DNA from: Phycisphaerae bacterium RAS1
GTDB taxonomy: Bacteria; Planctomycetota; Phycisphaerae; UBA1845; Fen-1342
NCBI GenBank assembly: GCA_007859745.1
Contig: SMLU01000002.1
Location: 550,942 to 614,941 of the forward strand
Direction: 5' to 3'
Length of the DNA: 64,000 nt
Within the stretch, counting starts at the first letter, position 1, and each line of letters starts with the position of its first letter. Under the pieces are notes generated by a model. It searched no databases. It saw nothing but the letters and a program-made list of their open reading frames with translations, and was not told the DNA's origin. The position numbers and the translations under genes are program-made. This document shows, in pieces, positions 1-8,283 of the stretch.

Positions 1-149
1 AACCTGGCGGCGAAGTAAAAAACAGTGCGTGGAAATCGCTCGCGCGGGGCGTTTCAGAACCCCGCACGGCAGTGCGGGGCGCCCCCGCCAGGGGCAAGCC
101 GCGTCGGTCGCTGTCAGGCTGGATCAAGCGAAAACCCTCGGAGTTCCGC

Positions 150-1124
150 ATGCGCGTCTTGTCGGGCACTCAGCCGTCCGCCCAGCTTCACCTGGGCAAT
201 TACTTCGGCGCGATGAAGCAGCACATCGAGCTGCAGGCGCAGAACGAGTGCTACTTCTTCATCGCCAATTATCACACGCTGACAACGTTAAACGACGCGG
301 CCCGCCTGCGGCAGCTCACGATCGACGTCGCGCTCGACTACCTGGCGATGGGGCTCGACCCCGCCCGGGCCTGCCTCTTCCGCCAGACGGACGTCCCGGA
401 AGTAACCGAGCTGGCGTGGATCCTCGCGACCGTCACCGGCAAGGGCCTGCTCGACCGCGCAACGTCCTACAAGGACAAGGTCGCACGCGGCATCACGCCC
501 AACGTCGGCCTTTACACCTACCCCGTGCTGATGGCCGCCGACGTTTTGATTTACCGCAGCGACCTGGTGCCCGTCGGCAAGGACCAGAAGCAACACGTCG
601 AAATGGCCCAGGACATGGCGACCTATTTCAACGAGGCCTTCGGCCGCCCCGTGCTCAAGCGACCCGAGCCGCGCTTCAACGAAACGCCCTACGTTCCCGG
701 CGTCGACGGCCAGAAGATGAGCAAGAGCTACGGCAACGCCATCGAGATCTTTGGCGACGCCAAGGCGATGAACAAGAAAATCATGGGCATCCAGACCGAC
801 AGCACCCCGGTCGATCAGCCGAAAAACCCGGACACGTGCAATGTCTTCGCGTTGCTCAAGCTGCTCGCGTCGAAGGACGAAGCGGCGGAGTGGGACCGCC
901 GCTACCGCGCCGGGGGCATGGGCTACGGCGAAGCGAAGAAGCGGCTGGCGGAGCTGTACGAAGGTTACTTCGGTCCGCGACGGGCCGCGCGGGCCGACTG
1001 GGCGGCGCGACCGGCGGATGTCGAGGATATACTCCGCGAAAGCGGCCGCAAGGCGCGCGCCGTGGCGCAGGCGGTGATGGCGGAAGTCCGCGACGCCTGC
1101 GGGCTGGTAACGGCTAGGAATTGA
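150..1124 (+). CDS. trpS: Tryptophanyl-tRNA synthetase
   Basis: Charges tRNA-Trp with tryptophan in the cytoplasm; 324 residues, normal for bacterial TrpS. The class I signature is seen at the N-terminus (GTQPSAQLHLGNY, a HIGH-type motif) and as KMSKSYGN in the second half. The ATG at 150 is chosen because the protein then starts MRVLSGTQPS, right at the Rossmann fold; the open frame extends to 72 but adds only unrelated residues. The stop codon lies in the edge of an inverted repeat (AATTGAACCACGG) that recurs near 44.37 kb, so the last residues are encoded by repeat DNA. scpA follows on the same strand. Confidence 0.96.
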   Translation: MRVLSGTQPSAQLHLGNYFGAMKQHIELQAQNECYFFIANYHTLTTLNDAARLRQLTIDVALDYLAMGLDPARACLFRQTDVPEVTELAWILATVTGKGLLDRATSYKDKVARGITPNVGLYTYPVLMAADVLIYRSDLVPVGKDQKQHVEMAQDMATYFNEAFGRPVLKRPEPRFNETPYVPGVDGQKMSKSYGNAIEIFGDAKAMNKKIMGIQTDSTPVDQPKNPDTCNVFALLKLLASKDEAAEWDRRYRAGGMGYGEAKKRLAELYEGYFGPRRAARADWAARPADVEDILRESGRKARAVAQAVMAEVRDACGLVTARN

Positions 1125-1340
1125 ACCACGGAGACACGGAGACACGGAGGCACGGAGAATGCGAAGACGAGGGATCGAGGGATCAAGGGATCGAGGGACC
1201 AAGGGATCGGGGGACCAAGGGACCGAGGAAGAGACGCGCGCCGGCCGCGATCTCTCGCGCCCTTAATCCCTTTATCCGTTGATCCCTTTGGCGCTCGTTC
1301 TCTTCTCCGTGCCTCCGTGCCTCCGTGGTTGTTTTCGCTT
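1118..1340. repeat. Nested inverted-repeat element between trpS and scpA
   Basis: The outer arms are tandem CCACGGAGACACGG units (about 1123-1158) and their inverse ending in CTCCGTGGTTGTTTT (about 1303-1336). Inside is a second inverted repeat of the octamer GGATCRAG (about 1162-1222) and its inverse (about 1258-1290), around a short core containing CGGCCGCGATCT. The outer arms recur at 44.37-44.53 kb. The octamer arms recur in mfd and dnaE2. There is no coding content; the element fills the whole gap between the two genes and ends about 20 bp before the scpA start. Confidence 0.85.
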
Positions 1341-1356
1341 TCGGCGGTGATACAAG

Positions 1357-2112
1357 TTGACCGAAGAATACCGCGTTCAACTCGACGTCTTCACCGGTCC
1401 CCTGGACCTCCTGCTCTACCTCGTCCGCCGGGACGAGTTGGATATTCAGGACATCTCCCTTACGCGCCTCGCCGACCAGTACCTCGATTACGTCCACCTG
1501 CTCGAAGAGCTTGACCCCAACGCCGCCAGCGAGTTTCTCGTCATGGCGGCGACGCTGGCGGAGTGGAAATCGCGGGCGCTCTTGCCGACCCCGCCGCTGG
1601 ATGCGGCCGACGACGCCGACGATCCGCAGGCCAACCTGGTCCGCAAGCTGCTGGAATACAAGCGCTTCAAGGACGCGGCCCGGGCGCTCGGGGCCGCCGC
1701 GGATGAGCGCGCCAAGCGGTTTGTCCGCGCGCCGGCGAACCTGCCGCCGGAATTGCAGGGCGTTGAGCTGGAAGAGGTGGAAGTCTGGGACCTGCTCTCT
1801 GCGTTCGGGCGGGTGATGACCTCGATTGGCCGCGGTCCGGGCGTGCACGAGGTGCGTTACGACGACGTGCCACTGGAGCAGCACCAGGCCGACATCATGG
1901 CGCTCATCAGCGCCCGCGGGGCGACGACGTTTCGCGAGCTGTTCGACGGCACGGAGTCGAAGGCGCAGATCGTCGGACGGTTCCTGGCGCTGTTGGAGCT
2001 GCTCCGCACGCGCCGGCTGCGCGCCGAGCAGGAGCGCGTCTTCGGCGAGATTTACCTGTTCCTGCTGGCGGAGGCGGAGCCGGAAGCGGAAGCAGAGGCG
2101 CAGACCGCGTAG
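1357..2112 (+). CDS. scpA: Segregation and condensation protein A
   Basis: Kleisin subunit of the SMC-ScpAB condensin, which acts in chromosome compaction and segregation. The N-terminus (VQLDVFTGPLDLLLYLVRRDELDIQDI) is the diagnostic SMC-head binding region; the C-terminal winged-helix region follows (ISARGATTFRELFD...RFLALLELLR). 251 residues, normal length. The start is TTG at 1357, because no ATG or GTG gives the conserved beginning and the frame has no upstream start; the ribosome binding site is weak. No scpB follows, although the two are often adjacent. The C-terminus is a Glu/Ala-rich tail. Confidence 0.93.
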   Translation: MTEEYRVQLDVFTGPLDLLLYLVRRDELDIQDISLTRLADQYLDYVHLLEELDPNAASEFLVMAATLAEWKSRALLPTPPLDAADDADDPQANLVRKLLEYKRFKDAARALGAAADERAKRFVRAPANLPPELQGVELEEVEVWDLLSAFGRVMTSIGRGPGVHEVRYDDVPLEQHQADIMALISARGATTFRELFDGTESKAQIVGRFLALLELLRTRRLRAEQERVFGEIYLFLLAEAEPEAEAEAQTA

Positions 2113-2162
2113 GTGGGCATTGCCCACGGAGCGTACGGTTGGCCATGCGCACCCTTCAGGTC

Positions 2163-2260
2163 CTTCCGAGCCGCGACCGTGAGGGAGCGGTTGTGCCAAG
2201 ACGCGGTCCAACACCGCTCCCTTACGGTCGCGGCTCGGACGTTGAAGACCGCTCCCTTAC
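2163..2260. repeat. GAGCCGCGACCGTGAGGGAG palindromic repeat, split by an IS
   Basis: One copy (about 2168-2190) and its inverse (about 2215-2240) form a long hairpin; a further inverse copy starts near 2250 and is cut at 2260 by the insertion sequence. Its other half resumes at 3756-3776. The same family appears at 15.33-15.39 kb and 58.70-58.77 kb. The reconstituted sequence CGCTCCCTTAC/GGTCGCGGCTCGG matches intact copies. Confidence 0.8.
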
Positions 2261-3755
2261 GAGACTGAGAACTTTTCCTTTGGCCGGCGTCGGTTTCCTT
2301 GTCGCATGGTCTGCGGCTCGTGATTCGCTTGTTTACTTCGGCTGCACCGGCGGGTTCATTCGCTCACCGTTGGTCAGGTGACGAGCTGCGCGGTGAAGTG
2401 CATCACGTTGTAGGCGAGGGCGGCCCAAAGGGCCTGGCAGCGTACTTTGGCCAGCCCGCGCACGACGCATTGCGCCAGTCCGCGATACCGTTTCAAGTCG
2501 GCGTTGACCGGCTCGGCGGTCGAGGCTCGCTGCTTATAGATCGTCTGGCCCGCCGGCGTTCCCATGCGCACGCGCCAGGCCGCCACGCCCGGACCGTCAG
2601 AGCGTTTGGGCGCAAAGCCCGCGGTGTCGTTCCCGGTCTTCTGCGGCGGCGCATAGATGCGCGTGCCCGCCGCTTCGGCGCGCTCGATCTCGGCCAACTG
2701 CACGTAGCCGCCGTCGAGCAGGTGCTCTACCACCTTCGCGCCGCTGCGCCGCTCCACCTGGGCGCGCAGCGGCGCTGCTTGCTGGTGGTCGCTGCGGGCC
2801 TGGGTGACGTCCACCCCCACAATCGCGCGGCTCTCCACGTCGGTTGCCAGTTGTACGTTATACGCCGGACGGTAGCCGCCGTCGGGCATCTTCATGACGC
2901 GCGCTTGCGGGTCGATCGTCGAGGCCCGCGGCTCTTTGGCACGCACGTCCGGCCGCTTGGACTGCTGCTGGTCTGCGCCAATCTTCGGCAACTCGGCCAA
3001 CGCCGCTTCGATTCGCTCGACCCGCTCCCGGGCCGCACGCTCCTGCGCGGCACGCCGTCGCGCATCCGCGGCAGGGTTGTCCGACTGGGCCTTGACCGCC
3101 GCCACATGGGCGCGGGCTTCCGTCAGTTGACGCTGCAGCGTCGCCTCGCGGCGGAAGGTGTGCCGCCCGGCGTCGGCCCGCACCTTGGTTCCGTCCTGCG
3201 CAATCCGACGCACGCTCACGATCCGCTTGTGCATCAGCACCGCCAACACCTGCGAAAACAGTTCGTCCAGCGCCGCCCTGTGACCGACGCGGAAGTCATT
3301 CAACGTGTGATAGTTCACCGGCACGCCGCCGCACAGCCAGCGAAAAGCGTCCTGGCAGCCGCAGCGTCGCTCGATCTCGCGCCCACTGCCAATCCCCTCG
3401 ATCGTCGCGTACAGCCACAACGCCGTCAGCAACTGCGGATCCGTCGCCGGCCGGCCCGGCTCGTCGCCGCGCGCCTTGAGCGGGGCGCTGAACGCCGAAA
3501 GATCGAGCCGCTCCACGACCGACCAAACCGCCCGCGCCGCGTGATCCGCCGGCAGCAGATCCTCCAGACAGCACGGCAGCAGCAACGACTGCTCGCGATT
3601 CGGCCGCCGAAGCCGCGGCGGCTCCGCCAACGCACGCCGCCCCGTCGATTCCGATACTGGGTCGTTCATCACGGCATCCATTCCGGCAATCAGCATCGTC
3701 GTGTCCATGTCGAATAATGTACCATCCCCGGCAAGGGGGATTTATTCTCACTCTC
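2261..3755 (-). mobile_element. IS1182-family insertion sequence
   Basis: About 1495 bp, with one transposase gene. The ends are imperfect inverted repeats: GAGACTGAGAAC at 2261 against GAGAGTGAGAAT reading inward from 3755. A 4-bp duplication, TTAC, flanks it (2257-2260 and 3756-3759). Removing the element and one TTAC restores a complete copy of the CGCTCCCTTACGGTCGCGG repeat, which fixes the boundaries independently of the transposase. Family assignment is from the transposase protein. Confidence 0.87.
2374..3708 (-). CDS. IS1182-family transposase
   Basis: DDE transposase that moves the surrounding element; 444 residues. The N-terminal part (LPCCLEDLLPADHAARAVWSVVERLDLSAF...GRPATDPQLLTALWLYATIEGIGSGREIERRC) matches the DUF772 transposase domain. 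A DDE catalytic region follows, with a likely first aspartate in IAQDGTKVRAD and a coiled Arg/Ala-rich stretch around residues 200-250. The frame is intact from ATG to stop, so the copy may be active. Starting at the internal Met (MDAVMND) is also possible. A long open frame on the opposite strand is a GC-driven shadow. Confidence 0.92.
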   Translation of the reverse strand: MDTTMLIAGMDAVMNDPVSESTGRRALAEPPRLRRPNREQSLLLPCCLEDLLPADHAARAVWSVVERLDLSAFSAPLKARGDEPGRPATDPQLLTALWLYATIEGIGSGREIERRCGCQDAFRWLCGGVPVNYHTLNDFRVGHRAALDELFSQVLAVLMHKRIVSVRRIAQDGTKVRADAGRHTFRREATLQRQLTEARAHVAAVKAQSDNPAADARRRAAQERAARERVERIEAALAELPKIGADQQQSKRPDVRAKEPRASTIDPQARVMKMPDGGYRPAYNVQLATDVESRAIVGVDVTQARSDHQQAAPLRAQVERRSGAKVVEHLLDGGYVQLAEIERAEAAGTRIYAPPQKTGNDTAGFAPKRSDGPGVAAWRVRMGTPAGQTIYKQRASTAEPVNADLKRYRGLAQCVVRGLAKVRCQALWAALAYNVMHFTAQLVT

Positions 3756-3822
3756 TTACGGTCGCGGCTCGGAGAGAGCGGCTTGCCGTGGTGACGTTTT
3801 TGGATGGTGATTGGAGTTCCAC

Positions 3823-4284
3823 ATGAGCAAACCCAGCGAACGACTGAAAGAACTTGGAATCACGCTTCCTTCACTGAACAAGCCCGTCGGCGCGTACGTG
3901 CCCGCCGTGCGGCACGGCGACACGCTCTTCCTCTCCGGCCAAATCCCGTTTCGCGACGGGAAGCTGGCGTATGAGGGCAACGCCGGCCTGGACCGGACGC
4001 TCGACGAAGCCAAGGACGCCGCCCGCATCTGCGCCCTGAACGCGATCGCGGCGGCGGCGGATGCAGCGGGCGGGATCGACAACCTGGCGCGCGTGCTGAA
4101 GGTCGTGGTCTACGTCGCGTCGCACGAGGGGTTCAATGAACAGAGCAAGGTCGCCAACGGGGCCAGCGACCTGCTGGTCGAAATCTTCGGCGAGAACGGC
4201 AGGCACGCGCGGGCGGCGGTGGGCGTGGCGGAGCTTCCGCTGAACGCGACGGCGGAGGTGGACATCATGTTCGCCGTGAAGTAG
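3823..4284 (+). CDS. RidA family protein (YjgF/L-PSP type)
   Basis: Members of this family hydrolyse reactive enamine/imine intermediates, such as 2-aminoacrylate, in the cytoplasm; the exact substrate of this paralog cannot be read from sequence. 153 residues, longer than RidA itself (about 128) and like the YjgH/TdcF-type group with an N-terminal SERLKELGITLP segment. Family signatures are the strand LFLSGQIPF near the start and the C-terminal ARAAVGVAELPLNATAEVDIMF, with the ligand-binding Arg position. ATG 3823 is preceded by GGAG six bases upstream. The gene sits just beyond the IS1182 element, whose insertion may affect its promoter. Confidence 0.9.
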   Translation: MSKPSERLKELGITLPSLNKPVGAYVPAVRHGDTLFLSGQIPFRDGKLAYEGNAGLDRTLDEAKDAARICALNAIAAAADAAGGIDNLARVLKVVVYVASHEGFNEQSKVANGASDLLVEIFGENGRHARAAVGVAELPLNATAEVDIMFAVK

Positions 4285-4346
4285 CGGCGAAACCACCCGG
4301 AAGCCTACGCCCGGTTGGTACAATCAGCGTGAAAGGAGCCGATCCA

Positions 4347-4544
4347 GTGAGCGCCTCACCGACTGCCAAGGACCGCGCCCGGGAAATACTCGATCAGCTT
4401 CCGGACGACTGCACGATCGAAGATGTCCAGTATCACCTGTACGTAGCGGAGACCCTTCGCCGCCGCCTTGACGCCGCGAACGCGGGGAACACCGTGCCGC
4501 ACGAGGAGGCGGAAAAGCGGCTCGACAAATGGCTCGTCAAGTAA
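4347..4544 (+). CDS. Putative type II antitoxin
   Basis: A 65-residue acidic and basic helical protein, not homologous to a named antitoxin that I can recognise with certainty. The C-terminal motif VPHEEAEKRLDKWLVK resembles the toxin-binding tail of small antitoxins paired with ParE/RelE. GTG 4347 is preferred over GTG 4329 because AAAGGAG lies eight bases upstream of it. The reading frame overlaps the toxin gene by 16 bp, the usual arrangement for such pairs. Autoregulation would be expected but no operator was identified. Confidence 0.72.
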   Translation: MSASPTAKDRAREILDQLPDDCTIEDVQYHLYVAETLRRRLDAANAGNTVPHEEAEKRLDKWLVK

Positions 4545-4834
4545 GGTGGGTGTCTGAGGCGATCGACGATCTGGACGCGATCGCCGCGTACATTTCACGC
4601 GATTCGCCGACGCACGCGGCGGCCGTCGTATCCCGCATGATCGCCGCCGCGGCGGAACTCGCCCTGTTTCCGTTGTCATGCCGCCGCGTTCCGGAATGGG
4701 ACGATGATGCCGTGCGACAGCGAATCGTGTACAGCTACCGGCTGATCTTCCGCATCAAGGGTGATGTCATCGAGATTCTGGCCGTGATTCATGGGGCGCG
4801 GATGCTGCCGGACGACACCCGTGATCGCGGCTAG
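4529..4834 (+). CDS. ParE/RelE-family toxin
   Basis: 101 residues, the usual size of the ParE/RelE toxin fold. Recognisable features are the opening strand and helix (VRWVSEAIDDLDAIAAYISRDSPTHA), the middle PLSCRRVPEWDDDAVRQRIV and the closing strand pair YSYRLIFRIKGDVIEILAVIHGARML, typical of ParE-type toxins. Depending on subtype, these poison gyrase or cleave ribosome-bound mRNA; the sequence does not settle which. Translation is probably coupled to the overlapping upstream antitoxin gene. Confidence 0.88.
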   Translation: MARQVRWVSEAIDDLDAIAAYISRDSPTHAAAVVSRMIAAAAELALFPLSCRRVPEWDDDAVRQRIVYSYRLIFRIKGDVIEILAVIHGARMLPDDTRDRG

Positions 4835-4908
4835 CCCGGACCGCAGCGTCCAGCGCTCCCCGCGGCACTAATCTGGTTGAGGGTATTATCCTGATTCGCG
4901 CGACGCGC

Positions 4909-5427
4909 ATGCTACTGTTGTTCCTGGCGATGGCGCTCGCCGCCCTCGGTGTGGCGAGCATGTGGGCGAACGTGTCATTGCACGTCCAGCCGCGCCGGAG
5001 CACGTGGTGCCTGCACGCGACGGCGGAGCGCGCGGCGTTCGACGTGCAGTACGACCTTGCCGAAGCGGTCGACGATCCCACCTCGCTGTTTCGCCCGCGT
5101 CAGTCACGGCATCATCAGTGGGGGCCCTTTCGCGTCAGCTTCGTCGCCCTGTATGGCACCTACAGCCCATTCAGCGCGACGCCGCTCAGCAACCAGCAGG
5201 CGTGGGTGGTCGCTGGTCCAATATGGGCGCCAGTGGCGTTGCTCTTCCTCTGGCCGGCGCTCTCCTTCGTCGCCTCAGTCCGCCGCCGCCTTCGGTGTCG
5301 AAAGCGGCTGCGCGCCGGGCAGTGCCTCAAGTGCGGCTACAACCTGACCGGCCTGAGCGAGCCGCGCTGCCCCGAGTGTGGCGCCGCCATTCGCCCGGCG
5401 CAGGCGCAATTGCCTGCCGACGAGTGA
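4909..5427 (+). CDS. Membrane protein with C-terminal zinc ribbon
   Basis: 172 residues of unknown function. An N-terminal hydrophobic segment (MLLLFLAMALAALGVASMWANVSL) is followed by an extracytoplasmic loop of about 100 residues, a second membrane segment (VAGPIWAPVALLFLWPALSFVASV), then a basic stretch and the zinc-ribbon CLKCGYNLTGLSEPRCPECG, two CxxC pairs. This layout recurs in many planctomycete proteins; the ribbon would face the cytoplasm. The gene stands alone between the toxin gene and a secreted protein gene. Confidence 0.8.
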   Translation: MLLLFLAMALAALGVASMWANVSLHVQPRRSTWCLHATAERAAFDVQYDLAEAVDDPTSLFRPRQSRHHQWGPFRVSFVALYGTYSPFSATPLSNQQAWVVAGPIWAPVALLFLWPALSFVASVRRRLRCRKRLRAGQCLKCGYNLTGLSEPRCPECGAAIRPAQAQLPADE

Positions 5428-5664
5428 AACGCACAGAAACCGGGCCAATCGCGTGGTAAGGCGCGCCGTCCTCCGTAGGCTCCACGGCGCGGCGCTTGCG
5501 GCAATTACACGCGATCGCGCGTGCCGCCAGTTTTTCGTTGCAATTCCAGTCACGCCAGCCGTAGACTGGCGTCAATCTGGCCGGTTGCAGTTGGCTGGCG
5601 CACTGCGGGTCCGCTCCTCCACGTGCGCCGCTTCGTCACACCTCTTCAAAAAAGGAGCTCAGGC

Positions 5665-6720
5665 ATGTCTCTTCCCCGTCTCGTCGCCGTCGGCGTCGCC
5701 ATACTCGTCAGCGCCGCGGCTTCGGCTCAGCCGAACCCGGGCGCCAGCCGACAGGCGCGCGTGGGCTGCGCGAGCCCGTGCGAAGATGATTGCGTCTTTG
5801 AGACATTTACGGTGTATGGCTACTCACCCAGCGGCACGCTCATCAGCGTCCGCCTCGGACACCGCAAAGTCAGCACGCCGGCAGGCTGCAATTCCGACAT
5901 CTCGCCCGGCGCGTCGACCGTGAGCTGGACCATCGGCGGCAACACGCAGACCTTCACGTTCAACCCCGAAGGCCAGACCAACGACCCCGGCAACCGTAAC
6001 AACGTCAACGACTTCACGCGCGACCTGATGGGCGCCGGGTGGGACTGGGTCGAAAACGACGGCGTCAACTCGATGCAGCTTGCAGGCGCCGGCGCGATCA
6101 GCGGACTGTCATTCAATTTCAAGTCGATCCTCATATGCACCTGCAAAACTGAGGACGGCGACGGGAACCTCCCCACCGCGACGCGGACGACCACCACCAC
6201 CGGCGTGTACAGCGGTCAGGCGTCGGGCCCGAATGACACGTTCGACCCCGGGACCATTTCGGTGGGGAAGACGGGCTTTCGACCAACGAATTTCGGCATT
6301 CCGTACGAATCGACGGTCTACTCCGACAGCGAGATCGCCCCGGCCAGCCGCGTTCTGCCCGGGCAAGTCCTGAACCGCGTCATGCACTTCCCGCCTCCCG
6401 GTCCGCCCGCGCCCGGTTCGGGGCTGCCGTTCCTGCTGGTCAAGGCGTACAACATCCGCGATGCGCAGGGGACTTCTGACGTGCGCCTGTTCGTCGACAA
6501 TCTGCCGGTGAGCGGCGCGTTCGACGCGCACGACATGGATGAGGACGTGGGCATGGGCGGCGTGCAGATATTCCGCTTCCCGCGGGAGGGTGCGCTGGGC
6601 AACGCGGTCGCCGATGGGCAGGTGCAGTTGCGGCTCGAATACGCGGCCAGCGATGGGCAGTTCATCGCGCTGGACTTTCTAGCCCGGATATTTCATCAGT
6701 TCGTTGCTGCGTTGAAATAG
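5665..6720 (+). CDS. Secreted protein, 3' end replaced by an IS
   Basis: Starts at ATG 5665 with AAAGGAG just upstream. A signal peptide (MSLPRLVAVGVAILVSAAASAQ) leads into a Cys-containing N-terminus (CASPCEDDCVFETFTVYG) and a beta-rich body with no recognised domain. The native coding sequence stops matching at codon TTT 6676-6678; the last 14 codons (LARIFHQFVAALK and stop) are read from the left end of the IS1380-family element. A plausible continuation lies on the far side of the element (see 8284-8423) and encodes a membrane anchor. As it stands, the protein would be secreted but not anchored. Confidence 0.75.
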   Translation: MSLPRLVAVGVAILVSAAASAQPNPGASRQARVGCASPCEDDCVFETFTVYGYSPSGTLISVRLGHRKVSTPAGCNSDISPGASTVSWTIGGNTQTFTFNPEGQTNDPGNRNNVNDFTRDLMGAGWDWVENDGVNSMQLAGAGAISGLSFNFKSILICTCKTEDGDGNLPTATRTTTTTGVYSGQASGPNDTFDPGTISVGKTGFRPTNFGIPYESTVYSDSEIAPASRVLPGQVLNRVMHFPPPGPPAPGSGLPFLLVKAYNIRDAQGTSDVRLFVDNLPVSGAFDAHDMDEDVGMGGVQIFRFPREGALGNAVADGQVQLRLEYAASDGQFIALDFLARIFHQFVAALK

Positions 6721-8283
6721 ACATGGCCTCGAAGCCTTGTAAACTGGGGACTTGCTAGAGGTTCGCCAGTGTTCAGGCAAGGAGGCCACGTGTGACAGAG
6801 TGTAACGGCCAGGGGTTGCTGTTTTCCAGTCTGGGGCGGCAGAAGATTGTGGGCGATTTTGCGGGTGGGCGGCTCACGACGGATGCGGGCGGGTTGCTGC
6901 TGCGGGAAGTGGATCGGCGTGTGGGCCTGGTCGAGGCGCTGGCCGGGTGTCTGACTGATCCGCGTGATCCGGCGAAGATTGTGCATGCGCAGCGGACGAT
7001 GTTGGCGCAGCGGATTTTCGGCATCGCGCTGGGCTACGAAGATCTGAACGATCACGCCACGCTGCGCAGCGATCCGCTGTTTGCGGTTCTGGCCGAGCAG
7101 ACGCCTGACGCCGCGGCGCCGCTGGCCAGCGCGCCGACGCTGTGCCGGCTGGAGAATCGCGTCGATCGCAAAGCGCTGGGGCGTCTGGCGGCGGCGCTGG
7201 TCGGGCAGTTCATCGCGTCGTATGACGCGCCCCCGGCGGAACTGGTGCTGGACTTCGACGCCACGCACGACCCGCTGCATGGCAAACAGGACGGCCGCTT
7301 CTTTCACGGCTTTTACGACTGCTACTGCTTTTTGCCGCTGTACGTGTTCTGCGGCGATCGGCTGCTGGTCAGCTATCTGCGGCCCAGCAACATCGATGCG
7401 GCTCTGCACAGCGCCGCGATTCTCAAGCTGCTGGTGACGCGGCTGCGGCAGGTCTGGCCGGCGGTGCGGATCATCGTGCGCGGCGATTCGGGCTTCTGCC
7501 GCTGGCGGCTGATGCGCTGGTGCGACCGGCACGACGTGCAGTACGTGCTGGGCCTGGCGCGCAACAAAACGCTCGAAAAACAGGTCGCACCGTGGATGGC
7601 GGCGGCCCAGGCACAATTCGAGGCCGCGAATCAGAAGGTGCGCAACTTCCACGAATTCGAGTACGCCGCGCAGACCTGGGATCGCGCGCGGCGCGTGATC
7701 GTGAAGGCCGAACATCTGCCGCAAGGCCCGAACGTCCGCTTCGTGGTCACCAACCTCATCGATCGCCGTCCGCAGCAGATCTACGACGACCTCTACACGC
7801 AGCGCGGCGAGATGGAGAATCGCATCAAGGAGCAGCAGCTCATGCTGTTCGCCGACCGAACCAGCTGCCACGCGTTCATCGCCAATCAATTCCGGCTGCT
7901 GCTGTCGAGCGCCGCCTACGTGCTGGTCGAGCACCTGCGCCGCACCGCGCTGCTCGACACCGAACTGGCGCAGGCCCAGACCGACACCATCCGGCTCAGG
8001 CTCTTCAAGGTCGCCGCGCGGATCGTCACCAGCGTTCGGCGAGTCGTGCTGCACCTGTCGAGCGCCTATCCCCTGCACGAACTATTCGCCCGCATCCTCG
8101 CCCGCCTACGCACCGGCCCGCCCCGGCGACCCGCCCCGGCGTAGCCCCCAACAGCCCGAATCGCGACCGGGGGTAAGGGGGCGCTGCGCGCCAAAACCGC
8201 TCAAACCACACAAACAACCCACGCCAACCCGAACGCACAGCAACCGGCAGCCCAAGCGACAACTGATGAAATATGCGGGCTAG
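6679..8283 (+). mobile_element. IS1380-family insertion sequence
   Basis: About 1605 bp. The ends are 23-bp inverted repeats with one mismatch: CTAGCCCGGATATTTCATCA at 6679 and CTAGCCCGCATATTTCATCA reading inward from 8283. It contains a single full-length transposase. No convincing target-site duplication is visible for any placement of the boundaries, so flanking rearrangement or decay is possible. The element interrupts a gene for a secreted protein. The 116 bp between the transposase stop and the right end contains a pyrimidine/purine-rich stretch but no gene. Confidence 0.9.
6792..8144 (+). CDS. IS1380-family transposase
   Basis: 450 residues. The N-terminus (LLFSSLGRQKIVGDFAGGRLTTDAGGLLLREVD) is characteristic of IS1380 transposases. 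The DDE core is visible as LVLDFDATHDPLHGKQ (first Asp), VRIIVRGDSGFCRWRLM (second Asp) and YTQRGEMENRIKEQQLMLFADR (Glu). The start is GTG 6792, preceded by AAGGAGG with six bases of spacing. The frame is intact. Confidence 0.95.
   Translation: MTECNGQGLLFSSLGRQKIVGDFAGGRLTTDAGGLLLREVDRRVGLVEALAGCLTDPRDPAKIVHAQRTMLAQRIFGIALGYEDLNDHATLRSDPLFAVLAEQTPDAAAPLASAPTLCRLENRVDRKALGRLAAALVGQFIASYDAPPAELVLDFDATHDPLHGKQDGRFFHGFYDCYCFLPLYVFCGDRLLVSYLRPSNIDAALHSAAILKLLVTRLRQVWPAVRIIVRGDSGFCRWRLMRWCDRHDVQYVLGLARNKTLEKQVAPWMAAAQAQFEAANQKVRNFHEFEYAAQTWDRARRVIVKAEHLPQGPNVRFVVTNLIDRRPQQIYDDLYTQRGEMENRIKEQQLMLFADRTSCHAFIANQFRLLLSSAAYVLVEHLRRTALLDTELAQAQTDTIRLRLFKVAARIVTSVRRVVLHLSSAYPLHELFARILARLRTGPPRRPAPA

Noticed and set aside
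29-1117. 362-codon frame overlapping trpS
   Set aside because: Arg/Pro/Gly-rich with no motif; trpS signatures are in the other frame.
2299-3717. Long open frame antisense to the IS1182 transposase (472 codons)
   Set aside because: Arg/His/Pro-rich translation with no domain, fully overlapping a recognised transposase; typical GC-driven shadow.
6696-8078. Long open frame antisense to the IS1380 transposase
   Set aside because: No recognisable domain, composition typical of antisense translation, and it starts in the IS end.
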